Shown here piece after piece: positions 1 through 12,853 of a DNA stretch of 64,000 nucleotides. The notes beneath the pieces were generated by a model, which saw only the letters and a program-made list of their open reading frames with translations, was not told the DNA's origin and searched no databases. The stretch's first letter is position 1; each line of letters starts with the position of its first letter. The stretch comes from Enoplolaimus lenunculus (Eukaryota; Nematoda; Enoplea; Enoplida; Thoracostomopsidae): assembly GCA_030248215.1 (NCBI GenBank), contig JASANG010002100.1, positions 1-64,000 on the forward strand. Reading direction: 5' to 3'. Both the position numbers and the translations under genes were made by a program.

Positions 1-1529
1 GGCGCACAATCTACCTATCGCTACCAATCAGCATTGTTCCACTGGATTCGACCGTATATAGATAAAAGTTTAAGCTGTTCTTTGACATAGGCTCAACTAA
101 ATAGAATTTTCTAACAAAAGCAAATTAATTGGTTTTTATGCCGATACAGAGATGGAAGTGGGTCAGCATGCAGCTGTGCCATCTTACCCTTCTCAAGAGA
201 AATTTTTGCACCCACCCAATTAGAGTCCACGAAAATGATTTGGCTCAACCTGCCCTGCGCCACGAAAATCGCAGTTACGTACGAGTATAACGCAAACATT
301 AGCAGCATTTCAAGGATTGTTATGTTGATTTTCATATTTTAATGCAATTAAATTATGTTTTCGAAACTTTTTTACTTATTGAGTACAATTTTCAAATTAA
401 TTTAGTCAGCGGCGGACCACAAACATTTGGTGAATGATAAAACTTTTAGATATTACCAACATACTTGTATCCTATAATAAATGTCTGAATAGTTTTGACT
501 CAAAATTGCATGTAGGTACTGACGTAATATTTGGCGTGTTCGCTGATGGTATTAAGGTAAGAGCTAATTATTCTTTAGTTTTTTTAATTTACATTTGCAG
601 CTTCTACATTCTGGGAAGTTAAAGTTTCACGAGTGACTCCCAAAAATGTAGTTTGAGTTTTGTGAATTGACATATGTATGTACAGATACGCTGAGCTGGT
701 GAATGCGTAAATGTTGGTGGGACGGAATCGTTAGCTCCGCCATGTCTAAAAATGCAAAGTCGACAAATTATAAACGCCTTGTGGCGCTACTTATCGGCTA
801 TTTGCTGCTGTAGTATTGCTCCGCGAACATGACGACGGTGGTGCTGTCCCGGACGTGACCGCAGTCATTATCGGGGACATGAAACTAGGTACATCACAAA
901 AGCTATGGAAATTGAACGAACGGCTTATTGCGGGTGCACCATTGTGACACATATTAAAGAGATTCTTTCGAATGTGACCCATCTTTATAACTATTCGTTT
1001 TGTTTTATGAATAAAGAACCACATTGAAATATACTTACGCTTAATCGTACAAACATCAGTCCGTTATTACTTTTGGTGGTTCCTGCTTCGCTCCAGATCA
1101 CCATAGAGCAGGCATAAATTTTAAACAACTTTTTTTAGTTTGTGTTTATGCTTAAGCATTGTTTTAGACTTGTGTTTATTACGCTAAGGAGCCTTAAACT
1201 TAGGAATTTGGTTTGGTTGTTACGTTGTTTAGTGTAATGTTGGTCCAAATCTTCAGGACAAGCTCTAGTCATAATATATCGTAAAATAATACCGATTTGG
1301 CTTCTCCTAACTTCCATTGATGACTTCAGTTACGTAACTAAAATGTTGTTAAATGGAATCATTTGCAATATACTGCAATTTAAATTTAGTTTTGAGTATC
1401 AATTGTAACAACAATGTATTACATCTGCGTAGCCAATGTTTCGCTTCTAGAGGATATTTTTAAGCTCTATATCGTCTGTGTTACGTGCATACTTTTAAAG
1501 GTGTCCCTTGTTCCAGCGAGAGTGCAGTA

Positions 1530-1658
1530 GAGTGTTTTTAGGTTTAGACTATTTTTTCTTAAACTTAGGCTTAGTTTTAGGTTCAAGCTTATCGTTACGC
1601 TGAGGCTTAAGTTTTTGAATATGCTACGCTACTGTTATGTCTCTTAAAGTAACATTAA
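1530..1658 (+). repeat. Decayed TTAGGC-bearing element
   Basis: It carries scattered TTAGGC-like words and the right-end signature of the family: TTGAATATGCT, then CTACTGTTATG, then TTAAAGTAACATTA. It belongs to the subfamily whose termini read roughly GGCCAATGTTACTTTTAGG. The left terminus is not recognisable. Confidence 0.5.
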
Positions 1659-3029
1659 CTGTTTAGATAAGTTTTCGAAATCAATGTTGGTAATTAAACT
1701 CCAAGATGATGCCCCCTAGAATTTTACTGCAAGACTTTGTGAAGTCATACTGATTACCGATATATATATATGTATGTATGTACATGAATAACACTTAAAC
1801 TGCTAGTGTATACATTTGTGTAGAATGGCGAATGCAGAAAAGTCTGAAATGGTAGCCGTGTAACATATTGACTGGAAAAACTCGCGAGCGAAGCGAAAAA
1901 GAACGAAAACGGCATTTTTAGTGCTAACCTAACACAAAATTTTCGTTGGTCCTTATTGGAAGGCCTAGGCCGGGGTATCCCACTTGGCTTCGCCAGTGGA
2001 TATAAACTAAAGATTAAGAAACAAGAAATATGAAAATTGTATATATTTGACATTTGGCAATTGTTGTCTCTAAACAATGAAGTAACTAACGAGCAGATTT
2101 GGCTTAGGGATCAAAGCCCTGTTTGTAAATTTTAGGAGGCTTTGGAAAGTTGAAGTTGAAAACTCAAAAAATTTGGGACTTATTGTGTCTCCAGAAATTT
2201 TGGCAGTATAGGTATATATGTTTGATCCCCTTGGCTTGGACTTATGTGGCAGTGTGCCAGTGGTATACGTCACAATATATATAATAAGGCGCGATCCATG
2301 TTTGGTTACCACTCGGGCACGTATACGCAAATGCACTAAATTTAATCATCGGTTTCAGTGCCAAATTTATATCGGAAATTGTTGTCTGAATAATTGCAAT
2401 CAAGCAAATGCTGTCCGAAAAATGTACGCATACACACGTTCTATCGCATATATCTGATTTGAAACACCTGTAGCGTGATTTATTGCTAACTAAATTTTGT
2501 TGTATATATTTAAAATTTAATATTATTTACATTTATTTTCATAAACTAACATAGTTCGAAGCATCACTGCCTCGACTATTTTTAAGCTTGGCCTTTTGCC
2601 TTTAGGCTGCTCTGTGTAACTATAGTCCAGTAATGCCCGGTAGGTTTTTGGTAGTTTCGACCAAAATCGGCTACTTGTGCTTTACTTTAACCGGAAACGG
2701 AGCTGGATAGTAAATTATTTGCCGAAACTGAGTACTGTGTGAACTGTTTGGTTCGGACAAAGGTATATATATGTTTATTGAATTAAAGTAAATTTCTAGT
2801 TGTGCCAAATTAGCAAAAAAACAGATGTTACGAATGTTGTTTATGCTTTTAGAAAATTTCATGTTTAATCTGATAGATTCCCATTGGTGTTTTTGGTTTG
2901 ATTCGATATCTTGCATTTATTTTTAGTAGGTACGTAATAGTTCTGTAATTCAGCCGTGTGCTGCGATGATGATTGGCTGCTTTTATCAATTCCAGTGTTT
3001 GGTGGGTTGTAGTTTTTTTCCGAACTTTC

Positions 3030-3206
3030 GGCCCATGTAAAGATCAGGGGCGGGACGTTTTTCTGTGTGACTAGATAAGAGTAAGCTTAAGCTTTAGACT
3101 ATTTTTTTGCTTGGCTTAGACTTAGGCTTAGGAATATGCTCATTCTTACGCTTAGGTGTAGGAATATGCTTATAATACTGTTCTGCTCCTGTTCTTTACA
3201 TTGGCT
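3030..3206 (+). repeat. TTAGGC-bearing TIR element
   Basis: It begins GGCCCATGTAAAGATCAGG and ends CCTGTTCTTTACATTGGC, an imperfect inverted pair. The interior has the family signature AAGCTTTAGACTATTTTTTT, then TTAGGC-like words, TATGCTCATTCTTACGCTTA and ATGCTTATAATACTGTTC. It is the only well preserved copy left of the FRMD4 gene. Confidence 0.8.
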
Positions 3207-3400
3207 GAACTTTCCAAGTATATATAGTTGTATTTTCAAAAAGTGTCGAAAATAAGAACGTGTCCAGTGCTATAGTTTAAATTAAAATTTTCAAGTTTTG
3301 ATTTTGCGTGTGTGAGCGGTAGCGTCGCGGCGTATACGCGTCGTATATATTTGACGACTGTGGTTAGCATTTCTATACCTATCATGTAGCGTCAGGTGTG

Positions 3401-4142
3401 GGCACCGGAAAATAACGGAAAAACGGTATTTTTGCTGTTTTTTTTTTCGTTTTTCCGAGGTGGTGGAAAAACAGTAAAAAACGGGAAAACATTTCAGTAA
3501 ATAGCAGGTTTTCAGGCTTTAAGACTACCCAGCTTGATTTTATCTGATCCCGAATTGAAGTACAAGCGAAGGCCCTGTTGTTGTTTTTGTGAACAAAACA
3601 ATATATACTTTGCTAAAGCTACAGTGACTCCTAAGAGACTTACGCTGGGCGATAACAGTTGTGTCTCCTCTTGCCCCGGCAGTCCTACGGTGCTGAAATG
3701 AAACAAGTGGCTTTTTAATCAACCAAAATTCCAATTGCATCCTTACTACCATATATTTCTTAAATCGTAAAATGATTGCTATACCTACTTGTGTTTTTGC
3801 AGTATCTCTGTGATGCAATATTTATTGCAGATATATACGTACCGCATTTAGCTCCGAACCTAACTTCTGATTAATTTCAATTTTTGTATATCGATAAAAC
3901 TACAAATCAGGTTGGAAATTATCTGCTGGACACCGCCCCACAAGTTTGTGTCCACCTTAGCTTGCATATACACCTTTTTAGGTATATGACCGCTATGTAG
4001 TTGATTCTGCTAAGTCCTAATGTCATTTTTTCAATAGACAAATCATTCATTAACGTTCTTACATTTTCGGAAGCATTGCGCCACTTGATTTTCAATATTT
4101 TCGTTTTTCCTAAAAACGGAAAAACCGTTTTTTCCGGTCGAT
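3401..4142. repeat. Possible inverted-repeat element with CCGGAAAA ends
   Basis: The left edge reads CACCGGAAAATAACGG and the right edge, reverse-complemented, reads GACCGGAAAAAACGG. Both edges are followed by A/T-rich palindromic GGAAAAACGG-like sequence. A similar GGAAAAA/TTTTTCC palindrome occurs near 48.09-48.18 kb. The roughly 740 bp between them codes for nothing recognisable. The boundaries are tentative. Confidence 0.3.
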
Positions 4143-5749
4143 GCAATTTTTCCTGAAAAACTAACCTTATGTAACGTTATGTTTTTGAATATGTAATTTG
4201 ATTATTGTGCTATATCCAATCGCGTAGCCAGAGCGGCGCTTGGGGCCCTAGGACCCGTTGAACCCAAGAACCAGAAAACGTTTTGCGACTTAATTTTTCA
4301 GAGTAGGGGCATATCAGTTTTAAATTTGTGTCAAGGTTTGTGCTCTCTTCACGAGCGAATTCTTCAGCGATCAAATGTTTACTGTAACTATTGATTAGAC
4401 CCCGTCCAATTGAAAATCCTGTCTACGCGCGGTGTCACGTATCTTATGAAAGCTTTACACTTTTCTCCAACAGATTTTATTTGGTCTAATTTAGTTGTTA
4501 GAATCTACGGCGTCTCTGAGTCTTATTGATTCAACATTTGGTTTTTAAATAGTTTGGTACTTACTTACTTGCCTTGTTTAGATCATATTACCTCTGCCAG
4601 AGTGGTATGCATGGATTTTCGGGCTTGGGAAAGATGACACTGCAACTAATGTGGTTTATCAAAATTGTTGAAACGGGCTCTTACTGTTGATTTTAATTGA
4701 AACGATTCAGTAAATGAATCTACGAAGCGGCATGGTTATTTCCGTCTTTGTATCAGTCGTGTTTTGGCTATGTTGAGATTCTTATAAATTTTTTTCACAG
4801 TTTCCGGTCATTGTTATTCCGAGATTTTTTTGAGATTCGGTCTCGGTAAGTCTGAGGTTTCCGCTGGCGTCGGGATTGGTCTCGATGTCGATTTTGTGGA
4901 GTATCGGTAGTTAACGACCGAGGCTAAAACTCCAAAACCAAACGACCGACTAAATTTGAAAATTGTCTTTGGCTTAATTAAAAAATTTTTTACGTCTGAA
5001 AACTGGCGATAAAGAGTATTGTTTAGGTCGAAACCAATCTAATTTTGGTTACATAATAACATTTTAATATAAAAAATTATTGCGTTTCCTAAAGAGGTAA
5101 AAAATCAACAAATTTATTAAAAACCTACCTCACTTAACGATATTTTTGGCAAATTCGAAACATCACTGTCGGTTGCTTTTCGAAAATTAAACCCGGCCCG
5201 AGATTTTAGTCTGTCTCGGTCTCGTCCTTCAGGGTTGGTTTTGCACTTCACCGAGACCGCCCATCGCATCGCTGTCCATCTTCTTTTGAGGCAACGAGAA
5301 ATGCAAAATGTGAATTGCAAGTTGTTTGTATACGTATATTTAGTAGAGATGAATAAGGGTTGCGCTATACTTTAATGAGCCGGACGCCGGCTACGTGCCT
5401 CCGCACGGCGGCATGGGGTAATTTTTAATAAAAGGTTTTGCAGCGGCGCCCAGCGAGCATAGCGGAAACCTAAAGGTGAATAACATTAGATTCAACTACC
5501 ATTCGAAATTGTGTAGACAATAGATTATTTTTAAAAACTTGCAACATAATTGATGTGTATAGAAATAAAATCAGTTAGATTTAAAATTTTGAACAATTTA
5601 TGACATATTGTGCAGATAGGTTGAAATTGAGAACCTTATTTCTGTGCCCGTAGGAAGTTTGACTGATTGGCGTTCCGGCTGTATTTGGATGCCGTTGCAG
5701 CAGTTTCAATGAGCACACTCAGTGTAATCGAAATATGACGTTCCGCTTA

Positions 5750-5759
5750 CATGTTTCAG
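5750..5759 (+). promoter_or_regulatory. Splice acceptor abutting the FRMD4 start codon
   Basis: The bases directly before the ATG at 5,760 read CATGTTTCAG, a strong nematode-style 3' splice site. With no base between acceptor and ATG, the message is either trans-spliced to a spliced leader here or joined to an upstream non-coding exon that I cannot see. Confidence 0.55.
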
Positions 5760-8700
5760 ATGGGTGAAGGCAAACGAGCGCAAATCGTTCTTGTTGACGA
5801 TCGAAAATTAGACATCGTCATTCAGGTGAGCGGAAAGTATGCAATGTTTTGCTTGTTAACGTAGTTTGTTTAAAATAATACATACGAAACGCTTTAGTAC
5901 GTTAACGTTTTAACTTTAAATATTTTATTTTGAATGCCACGTAATATTTATTGGTGCACCGTTGATGGACGTCCGTGTGGTTTACTATGTTGCCGATACC
6001 GATGCCGATGTTTATTTTGAAAATATGCCGCTGCTAAATTTAATACACAATGTTTAAAGATGAGAAGACATTACATGATTATAAATGGAAGAATTAAATC
6101 TAACAACTATAAAAGATTATAATTTTATGAAAAACTTTCATTCCAATAATTTTTTAAAACACAAACGCAAGAGAGAACAGTGTTACTGATTCAGCTCGCT
6201 ATTATATGCAAAAAGTATCGGTGAACAAACGGCAATTTTCTGCAGTGCCGATGCTGATACTCACGAAAAGTGCTGATTATTACCCATGCCGGCCCCTATT
6301 AATCGACACATTCGTCATGAACATTTCTTCTCAGCTCTACCAAAATATTTTTTTCAGCCAAAACTTCTAGTCGAAGATCTATCGGATATTGTTGCGTCAC
6401 ATTTGGACCTTAAAAATCCCGACAAACTTTTGTTTGGTCTTGCTTTCGTAGATACTAAGTGAGTTTAACATTATACACAGTTTTCATCTGTGTATTATTT
6501 AAACCAGTAATTTTTATGGTTGAAACAGTGTGTTTTTTCGTATGTTTTCCGCATGGTTATCGCTTTTGCAGGTTCCTGTCAACAAGAGTTGTAATTATGT
6601 TCTACTCTGCGATAAACTCATGAACTTTTTGTTTCTGAATCATTTTCGGACCTTTGTCATACTTGAAACAAAACGAAAATGTAAACGAAAAGTTTAGATA
6701 TCAAAATTATCTTCTGTGAGTTGAAATAAAAGCTTTCCTTAACAGACGTACGTATGATATACAAAATTTGTTGTGTTTTGCCGTTGTACACAATTGTCCA
6801 CTTTCATTTTAGTGACCAGTATAACTGGCTTCAGCCACAGCGACGTGTGTTGGATCACGAATTTCCGCGCAAAGCATACGCGTCCGGCTCTGTGTTATTC
6901 TTGTACCATATGGTCAAGTAAGTAACCGTCGCGTCACTATATGATATAGAGTCAAATTCTTGGCATTAGGTTACTTTTGTAGTGTGAAGTCTTGAATTCT
7001 AAATAACCAGTACCATTTGCTGGCATGTCATTTAGAAAAATATGTAAAAATAGTATTTGGCTCATTTTTTGAGACATGAAACGTTAAGTCGAAACAATGC
7101 TTGCTATATAATATACTGTAACGTGAAATGAATGCAAAATGCCAGATTCTTATTCAGCTATTCAAGATTCATTGAGTCACTTGAAGATTGTGTTTAATAT
7201 TTGGCGCCGGGGACAGCATCAGGAGCATTTGTAAACATAAATAAATAACATTGTAAATTTTAATTTGCTATCGCTTGTTCGACTGATAATAATTTGTTAT
7301 ATTTATAGATTTTACGTCGATTCAGTCACACATCTCACATACCCGTCAACAGTCGAGCTTTTCTTTCTTCAGGCAAAAATGAATCTCCATAAGGTTTGTA
7401 CAACGCAACATTCTTTATTCATTATGCTTCTAACTTTTGCATTAATATTTTTCTCTGTGGTATTGGGTAGCAGCATGCTTAAATTTTTGAATTTTGCGGT
7501 TATTAGTGTTAAAAAGATCTCAAATACGTTCACGGCCTGATAATATATCTATAGTAATGTGTTTAGCAATGCCGGTGAACTTGGGAATAGTGACAGAATT
7601 TGAGTCTGTTGTTGGCACTGAATTTTTTGTAAAGTTCTGTTATGCAATTAACTTGTCTATTTTATGATTTTTGTTTTTGAGAGAAGCGCAATGTTATAAT
7701 ATGCATATGTTTTTTTTAGTCAGATTCATTAAGCACACGAACACCTTTCTGTATACGGAAATCCGCGCACTTTATGTTTAGAAGTTATCTAGGGCTTGTT
7801 GTTAAATTTATTTATGAACATTTTTTCAGGGCACCCTTTCATGTGATTCACGTCATTTAGTCAAGTTAGCTGCACATGCACTACAGGCGTATTATGGGGA
7901 TTTTGTAGAGTGCGTTTTTGAAGAAATTGCATAATTATTTAATTAAACGGCTGTTTATATTTTAATATTACTGCTGTTAGCCAAATTTTTTAATTTTTTA
8001 TATCTGTGATAATGTACAATAAATTATAAAATTGAAAGTTTAATGAGAATTTCAGTTTAGAATTTCATTTTATCAGGGGTCATGTTTTCTCTAATGTTGG
8101 TGATTTTGCTTGCATTAGCTGAAGGCAATATCTCGAAGCAACTAGATAAAGTAATGTCAATTTGTGTATGCATAATGGTGGTACAGTGTACATGTAACTT
8201 TCCAACAATGGCTGTTTTTATCTCCAGCTTGAGGTCTTTCAGTTTTTAAAAAACGACATATTAATTCAATAGCTGTAAGTAATAAATTAGCTCAGATCTC
8301 ATGCAACTTTTTCATGAGTGTTATATTAAATTGTTTTCATTTCAGCGATCAGACAACAGTAAGCTTGTTAAACAAGTCACCTACGCTGGCAGCTGACTCG
8401 ATTAAGAACGAAATAACGTGGTAAGCTGTAGTTTTGATTTATTATCATAAGCTATTGATTATTTTGCTTGGCACTTTGTGTTAGGTTTCATGGCAAAATG
8501 AAGACTGCAGGCTATGTAAGTCTACTACACTTCCACCTGTTACTATACGTGCATCTGCCGTGAAGCGGTCCTAAACAGGGATCGTCCGACCGGATACAAG
8601 TCGGTCTTCGTATACGGCACGGATATCCGGTATAAACGTGCCGGATACCGGATATTTGCGATTATGGTCTGAATATCATAAAACTGCATTTTACACGAGG

Positions 8701-11700
8701 AAATACTAGGTATTTTGTTGCGACTGCTTATCTAGGCAAGTTATGAAGTGACTTTGACGTGAAATATAAAATCCAAACCAAAAATTAATTTAAATGAGCA
8801 AACATATATCTTTGTACGACTCAAATACTACCAACAGTGCACGAATGTAGATCTTGCATCCGGTTAGAATCCGGTTCCGGTAAAAATTGCTATCCAGCTT
8901 CGGTTCCTGTATTCGCAAAAATTAATATCCGCTCGATCCCTGGTCCTAATAAAGTGTGTATTCGTTTTGACTCTTATTGTAAAAGAAAGATTTTGCTAAC
9001 ACATGCTAACGTCGAAGCATATCTTAGTAAAAAAGTAGTTCTTCATAAACTTTAGCGAGCCAAGCCCCATATATCAAATTTTGTGTTTTAGGATGAAACA
9101 GATTGCTGATTGTTATAAAACAATTACTGGAATGACTCGCGGTGAGGCTTTAGTATGGTAAGTTGCGAAATGTGTTTTGATACCCGAACCCAATACTTTT
9201 GAGTGAAAACCAAGGTGCATGATTTTAGAAGCACCTGCAGCCCGTTTCAGCAATTCTATTAGTGAACAGTTTACTTGAAATATTCTTGTCGTTTGTTCTA
9301 TCTGTGAAAACCATTTTGTTATCATATCTTTTGGCAGCTATAATCTGCGCTGCGACCTGGAATTGTTTCATGCAATAAAGTATTGTCGTAATGTTTTAAA
9401 TTAATACCTAATTTAAAGGTGTCAGAGGAACTACTCAAAAACCAATTAACCTGTTTTCAACGCCTTCTAAATGCAGTGGTGTCTTTATCTCTGGTAGGTA
9501 CACGTCAATATAACCATAGTACTCGTAGAAGGATCCGCTTGGCGCGTTCTCCTCATTGACTGTGAGGATGTTAAACGTTGTGTTGTACAGGGTTGTTTTT
9601 CGTTTTGTATTCACTCATGTCAAACTGCCCAGATTTATCTTTTTCAGCTACATGAATTTAGTGCAAAATTTGCCAGCATACGGCGTTCATATGTTCGCCG
9701 TCGTTGATAAATCAGGCCAACCGTGGCGTCTTGGGTTGTGCCGCAAAGGCATTTTTCAGTACGATGCGAAGGATTTGGACCGACCACGTAGGGTTAGTTT
9801 TGATTTTATTCAGGACAGAACATGACTTTATATCTATTTTAGTTGGTTCATTTTATTGCGAAAACAACCGTTGTTTGGTTTGAAGGTTTTATCCATCCAG
9901 TCGTCATGGGTGTTGGGTGGAGTAAGCAAATGCTCAAATGTGTCATAAAATCTGTAGTTTGGTTGAACTATATTTTTCAGAATTTTTTAGATTCTGCCTT
10001 GGCAGCAAATGGAAAACTTGTACTATCGAGATAGAAAATTTTCAATTGAATTCAGGGATTTTCGACGGTGAGTGGTGATGGGCTTGCACTTGCAGTGTAT
10101 GATTGTTCTGAAATAAAATATTTTCCGCGGAACGGAATGAGTCAATGTTAGCATTGTTGACAACTGAGGATTTTCATGTTTCCATTGTTTTAAATTGAAT
10201 ACATATCTATCTTTAAGTAGCCATTTTTGTTATTTCACTACGTACGCTCAAAATACTGAACTATAAACTTAGTGTAAAATGATCGAAACCTTGTTGTATG
10301 TTTGCGTTTGCGCGTGAGTTAAATTTTAATTTGTTTGAAAACGTTTGTTTTTTATGGGTAGAACCTTTCGTTGTATGTTGTGTTCTGCGCGTGCTAATGC
10401 TTAGTTTTTCAGTCGCTTATTTTTTGCTTTTAACTTTGCGCCGCTGCTGGATTTAAGCTGAATAAGTCAAAAATTGCAGCAGCACTAGAAGCAAAGAAAT
10501 GAAGCTGTATATAATATGTTTTAATGGTACTTAAAAAGCTTAGCCTAATGAATCGCAACATCTCTAAAACAATGTTTCCTTGAACCGGTTTATCGGTATC
10601 TGTTGAACTAGGTTTTTACTAAATTTGTAGTCGGACGTGTTCTCACAGTACGACAGATATGCAAGAAACTTTGTAGTGACCCACAGAGTATAAGCTATGG
10701 TGAAAACCCGTTTAACTCCAAGTCATGTAGAGGAACATAATTGGCTGCATTAGTCGTCCGGTTGCTGTTTAGAAATTTTTATTTATCTGTATGCCAATAC
10801 AGTATGAGTTTATTTTGTAATAATCGTGTGTTAACCTCATGTTTTACATTACCTCATGTATATTTTGTGTTCGAAATATTATTGTCCCCATATTAAACAG
10901 GAACGAATCACCGTTCCTCACAATTCAATGTTAATCCCTGGTTCAACCTGTGAGCAAGCCCATCTCAAAAAATACGAGGGAAATGTCAGAATTATTGAAA
11001 ACTCAAAATGTCACCGGCAGTCTTCAGTCAGCATTCATAATGCGTGTGTGTTCCTTTCAGCAGTAGCCACAAATATCGGTACATTGCTCATCAAAAATTG
11101 TCACTTACATCTACATCCACCGCTGCTCAGGATGATGATATTTTCCATTCTTCACTTTTGTCGCCTCCGTCAAAACCAGTTCAGACTAATTATGCATCAA
11201 CTAATACGGATAGTAATGTGAATGTGTCTATGACAGTTGGTGTTCCGAGCAGAAATTGTTCTAAAAGACGCATTGGCGGTGGCCACGGTTCATTTGTGAC
11301 TACTGGTTCGAGTGTGCCATCTGTGGGCAATCTTAATGGAAGTGCTTTGAGTTCGACTGGAAGGTAAGGCCGGCTGAAAGCTATGGGAGAGCTGATTTGT
11401 TTCAGCTTAGCTCTCTTTAGAGCATTGAGCTTGCTGCAAGCCTGAGGTAATTCAATATGAGGACTTAAAAATCTGCAATCAATAGTAAGCTCTAAATCCG
11501 TATGGTAATTTAGAATTATGCGAAATTGTACACGCATATGATATCAGTCATCTGATTTCGAACCTTTTCGTAGTAGCACAACGCTTCAGTCTGATCCGTG
11601 TTAAAAGTTCAATTCAACGGACACATCAGAGCAACTTAAGCTGTGATTGTGTTCAAATCGATTGATAGAATTGGAAAGTACAAGGGTGTTGTACACTTTC

Positions 11701-12853
11701 GCAACATTTTTTAAGTTAAATCATAGGCTTAGACTTTTGCAAGCCAATGTGAAACCTTAGCCATTCCTAATCGTAGGCAACCCTTGTCTTAAACCTAAAT
11801 GTTCTATCTATTTATTTATCTGAATATTGGGGCAGAGTACAAGATCCAGCTCAAGTGTTATTATAAAATCCTGAATGTAAATGCTGTTAACGCATTTGCG
11901 ATTGACTCCGCTGTACTCAATGCTATCCGTTACGGTACATTAATTCATTACGTTTTTAACACAACTCGGCACCTTGTGAGAAAATTAGTTATACATTCAT
12001 TAGATATTTACGTTTTTTTCCAATTTGAATTTTGCTGTTTCGATTGAAATTTATAATATCGTAAGCTTGGCGCTAAGCGTGAGTTTTCTAGTAAATAGTA
12101 GTAAAACTATTTTCCTAGAAAACAACATACTTATTTAAGGATGCGCTTTATTAGTAGCTTATGTTTGTATAACGTGCCAAAACACATTATGTCTGTAAAA
12201 ACATATTTTCATTTGAGACGTGCCAGAATTACATTTCGTACACAATATAACACCATTTTTGAAACCTAGGATCCAATTAGTTATTCTTAAAGTTACTTTT
12301 TGTGTATCCAGAAAAATCATCACACAGAGATATATCTCCTATCCTTAGCTTGTATACTGTCTTAATTTGTATCAAATTTTATTTCACAGAGTAAATGAAT
12401 AGTATAGTCTAATGCAGTGGCTTGTTGTAGTGTTTTATTTACTAATTATTGTTTTTGTTAGCATGTTACGTAATGTTTCGTTTTCCCCATCCTGTGTAGG
12501 CTTTAACCTGACTGAATTCTGAGTAATTTTCCGAAAACAAACAGTCATCTTGCTATTGCTTTTCGTAAGAAATAATGGAAATGGTGAAAATTAAGGCTGA
12601 ATTTTTTTAGTTTTAAAACTTGCTGGAAAACTTTATTTTCTCGTCGATGGCGCATATGCGTTCTAGTTTTTTTAGATCTATTACACATGTGTGCAACGGT
12701 TTGCTTTGTTTCAGTGCTTCGGGTCGTCGTGGTTTTACGCGTAGCACCCGTGTTCTGTCGTTTTACGAAGTTTCTCACACGGCGTGCCGAAATATTTGGT
12801 CGATGGCTATTTGTCAACATCAATTTTATTTAGACCGCCACTCTTCGCATAAG
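5760..12853 (+). CDS. FRMD4 FERM-domain exons 1-11
   Basis: These exons encode residues 1-414. F1 runs from the start to about residue 90, with GLAFVDTN, DQYNWLQP and VLDHEFPRK. F2 follows, with STVELFFLQAKMNLHK, HALQAYYGDF, IADCYKTITGMTRGEA and NLPAYGVHMFAVVDKSGQPW. F3 contains LGLCRKGIFQYDAKDLDRPR, QQMENLYYRDRKFSIEF and NIWSMAICQHQFYLDR. The exon 5 to exon 6 join (7909 to 8346) restores Asp and keeps the F2 length close to FRMD4A. Sequence at 8077-8150 also carries splice-like words but would break the frame or need a 19-nt intron, so it is left out. Confidence 0.9.

Larger units (their letters stand above)
1..5759. other. Left intergenic region, no supported gene
   Basis: I see no exon chain or recognisable protein here. 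Open frames are short, without family similarity or coding-like flanks. The stretch holds a decayed TTAGGC-type element near 1.53-1.66 kb, a clear one at 3,030-3,206, a possible inverted-repeat element at 3,401-4,142, and a GC-rich fragment near 5,362-5,425 related to elements at 39.1 and 61.3 kb. The last bases are the acceptor-like TTTCAG that abuts the FRMD4 start codon. Confidence 0.6.

Noticed and set aside
4800-5320. Inverted-looking GAGACCGAG/CTCGGTCTC words and a 67-codon minus frame
   Set aside because: The words are short and the arrangement inconsistent; I could not define element ends or a protein family.
8077-8150. Candidate FRMD4 exon(s) between exons 5 and 6
   Set aside because: Using them requires a 19-nt intron or breaks the frame, and the direct join 7909 to 8346 gives the expected F2 length and an Asp codon.
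8482-8514. Short exon-like segment between FRMD4 exons 6 and 7
   Set aside because: It has an acceptor and a donor, but inclusion shifts exon 7 into a frame with an early stop; skipping it aligns with FRMD4A.
10856-11060. Open frame upstream of FRMD4 exon 10
   Set aside because: The frame differs from the exon, lacks coding-like composition, and a strong acceptor at 11,060 explains the boundary.
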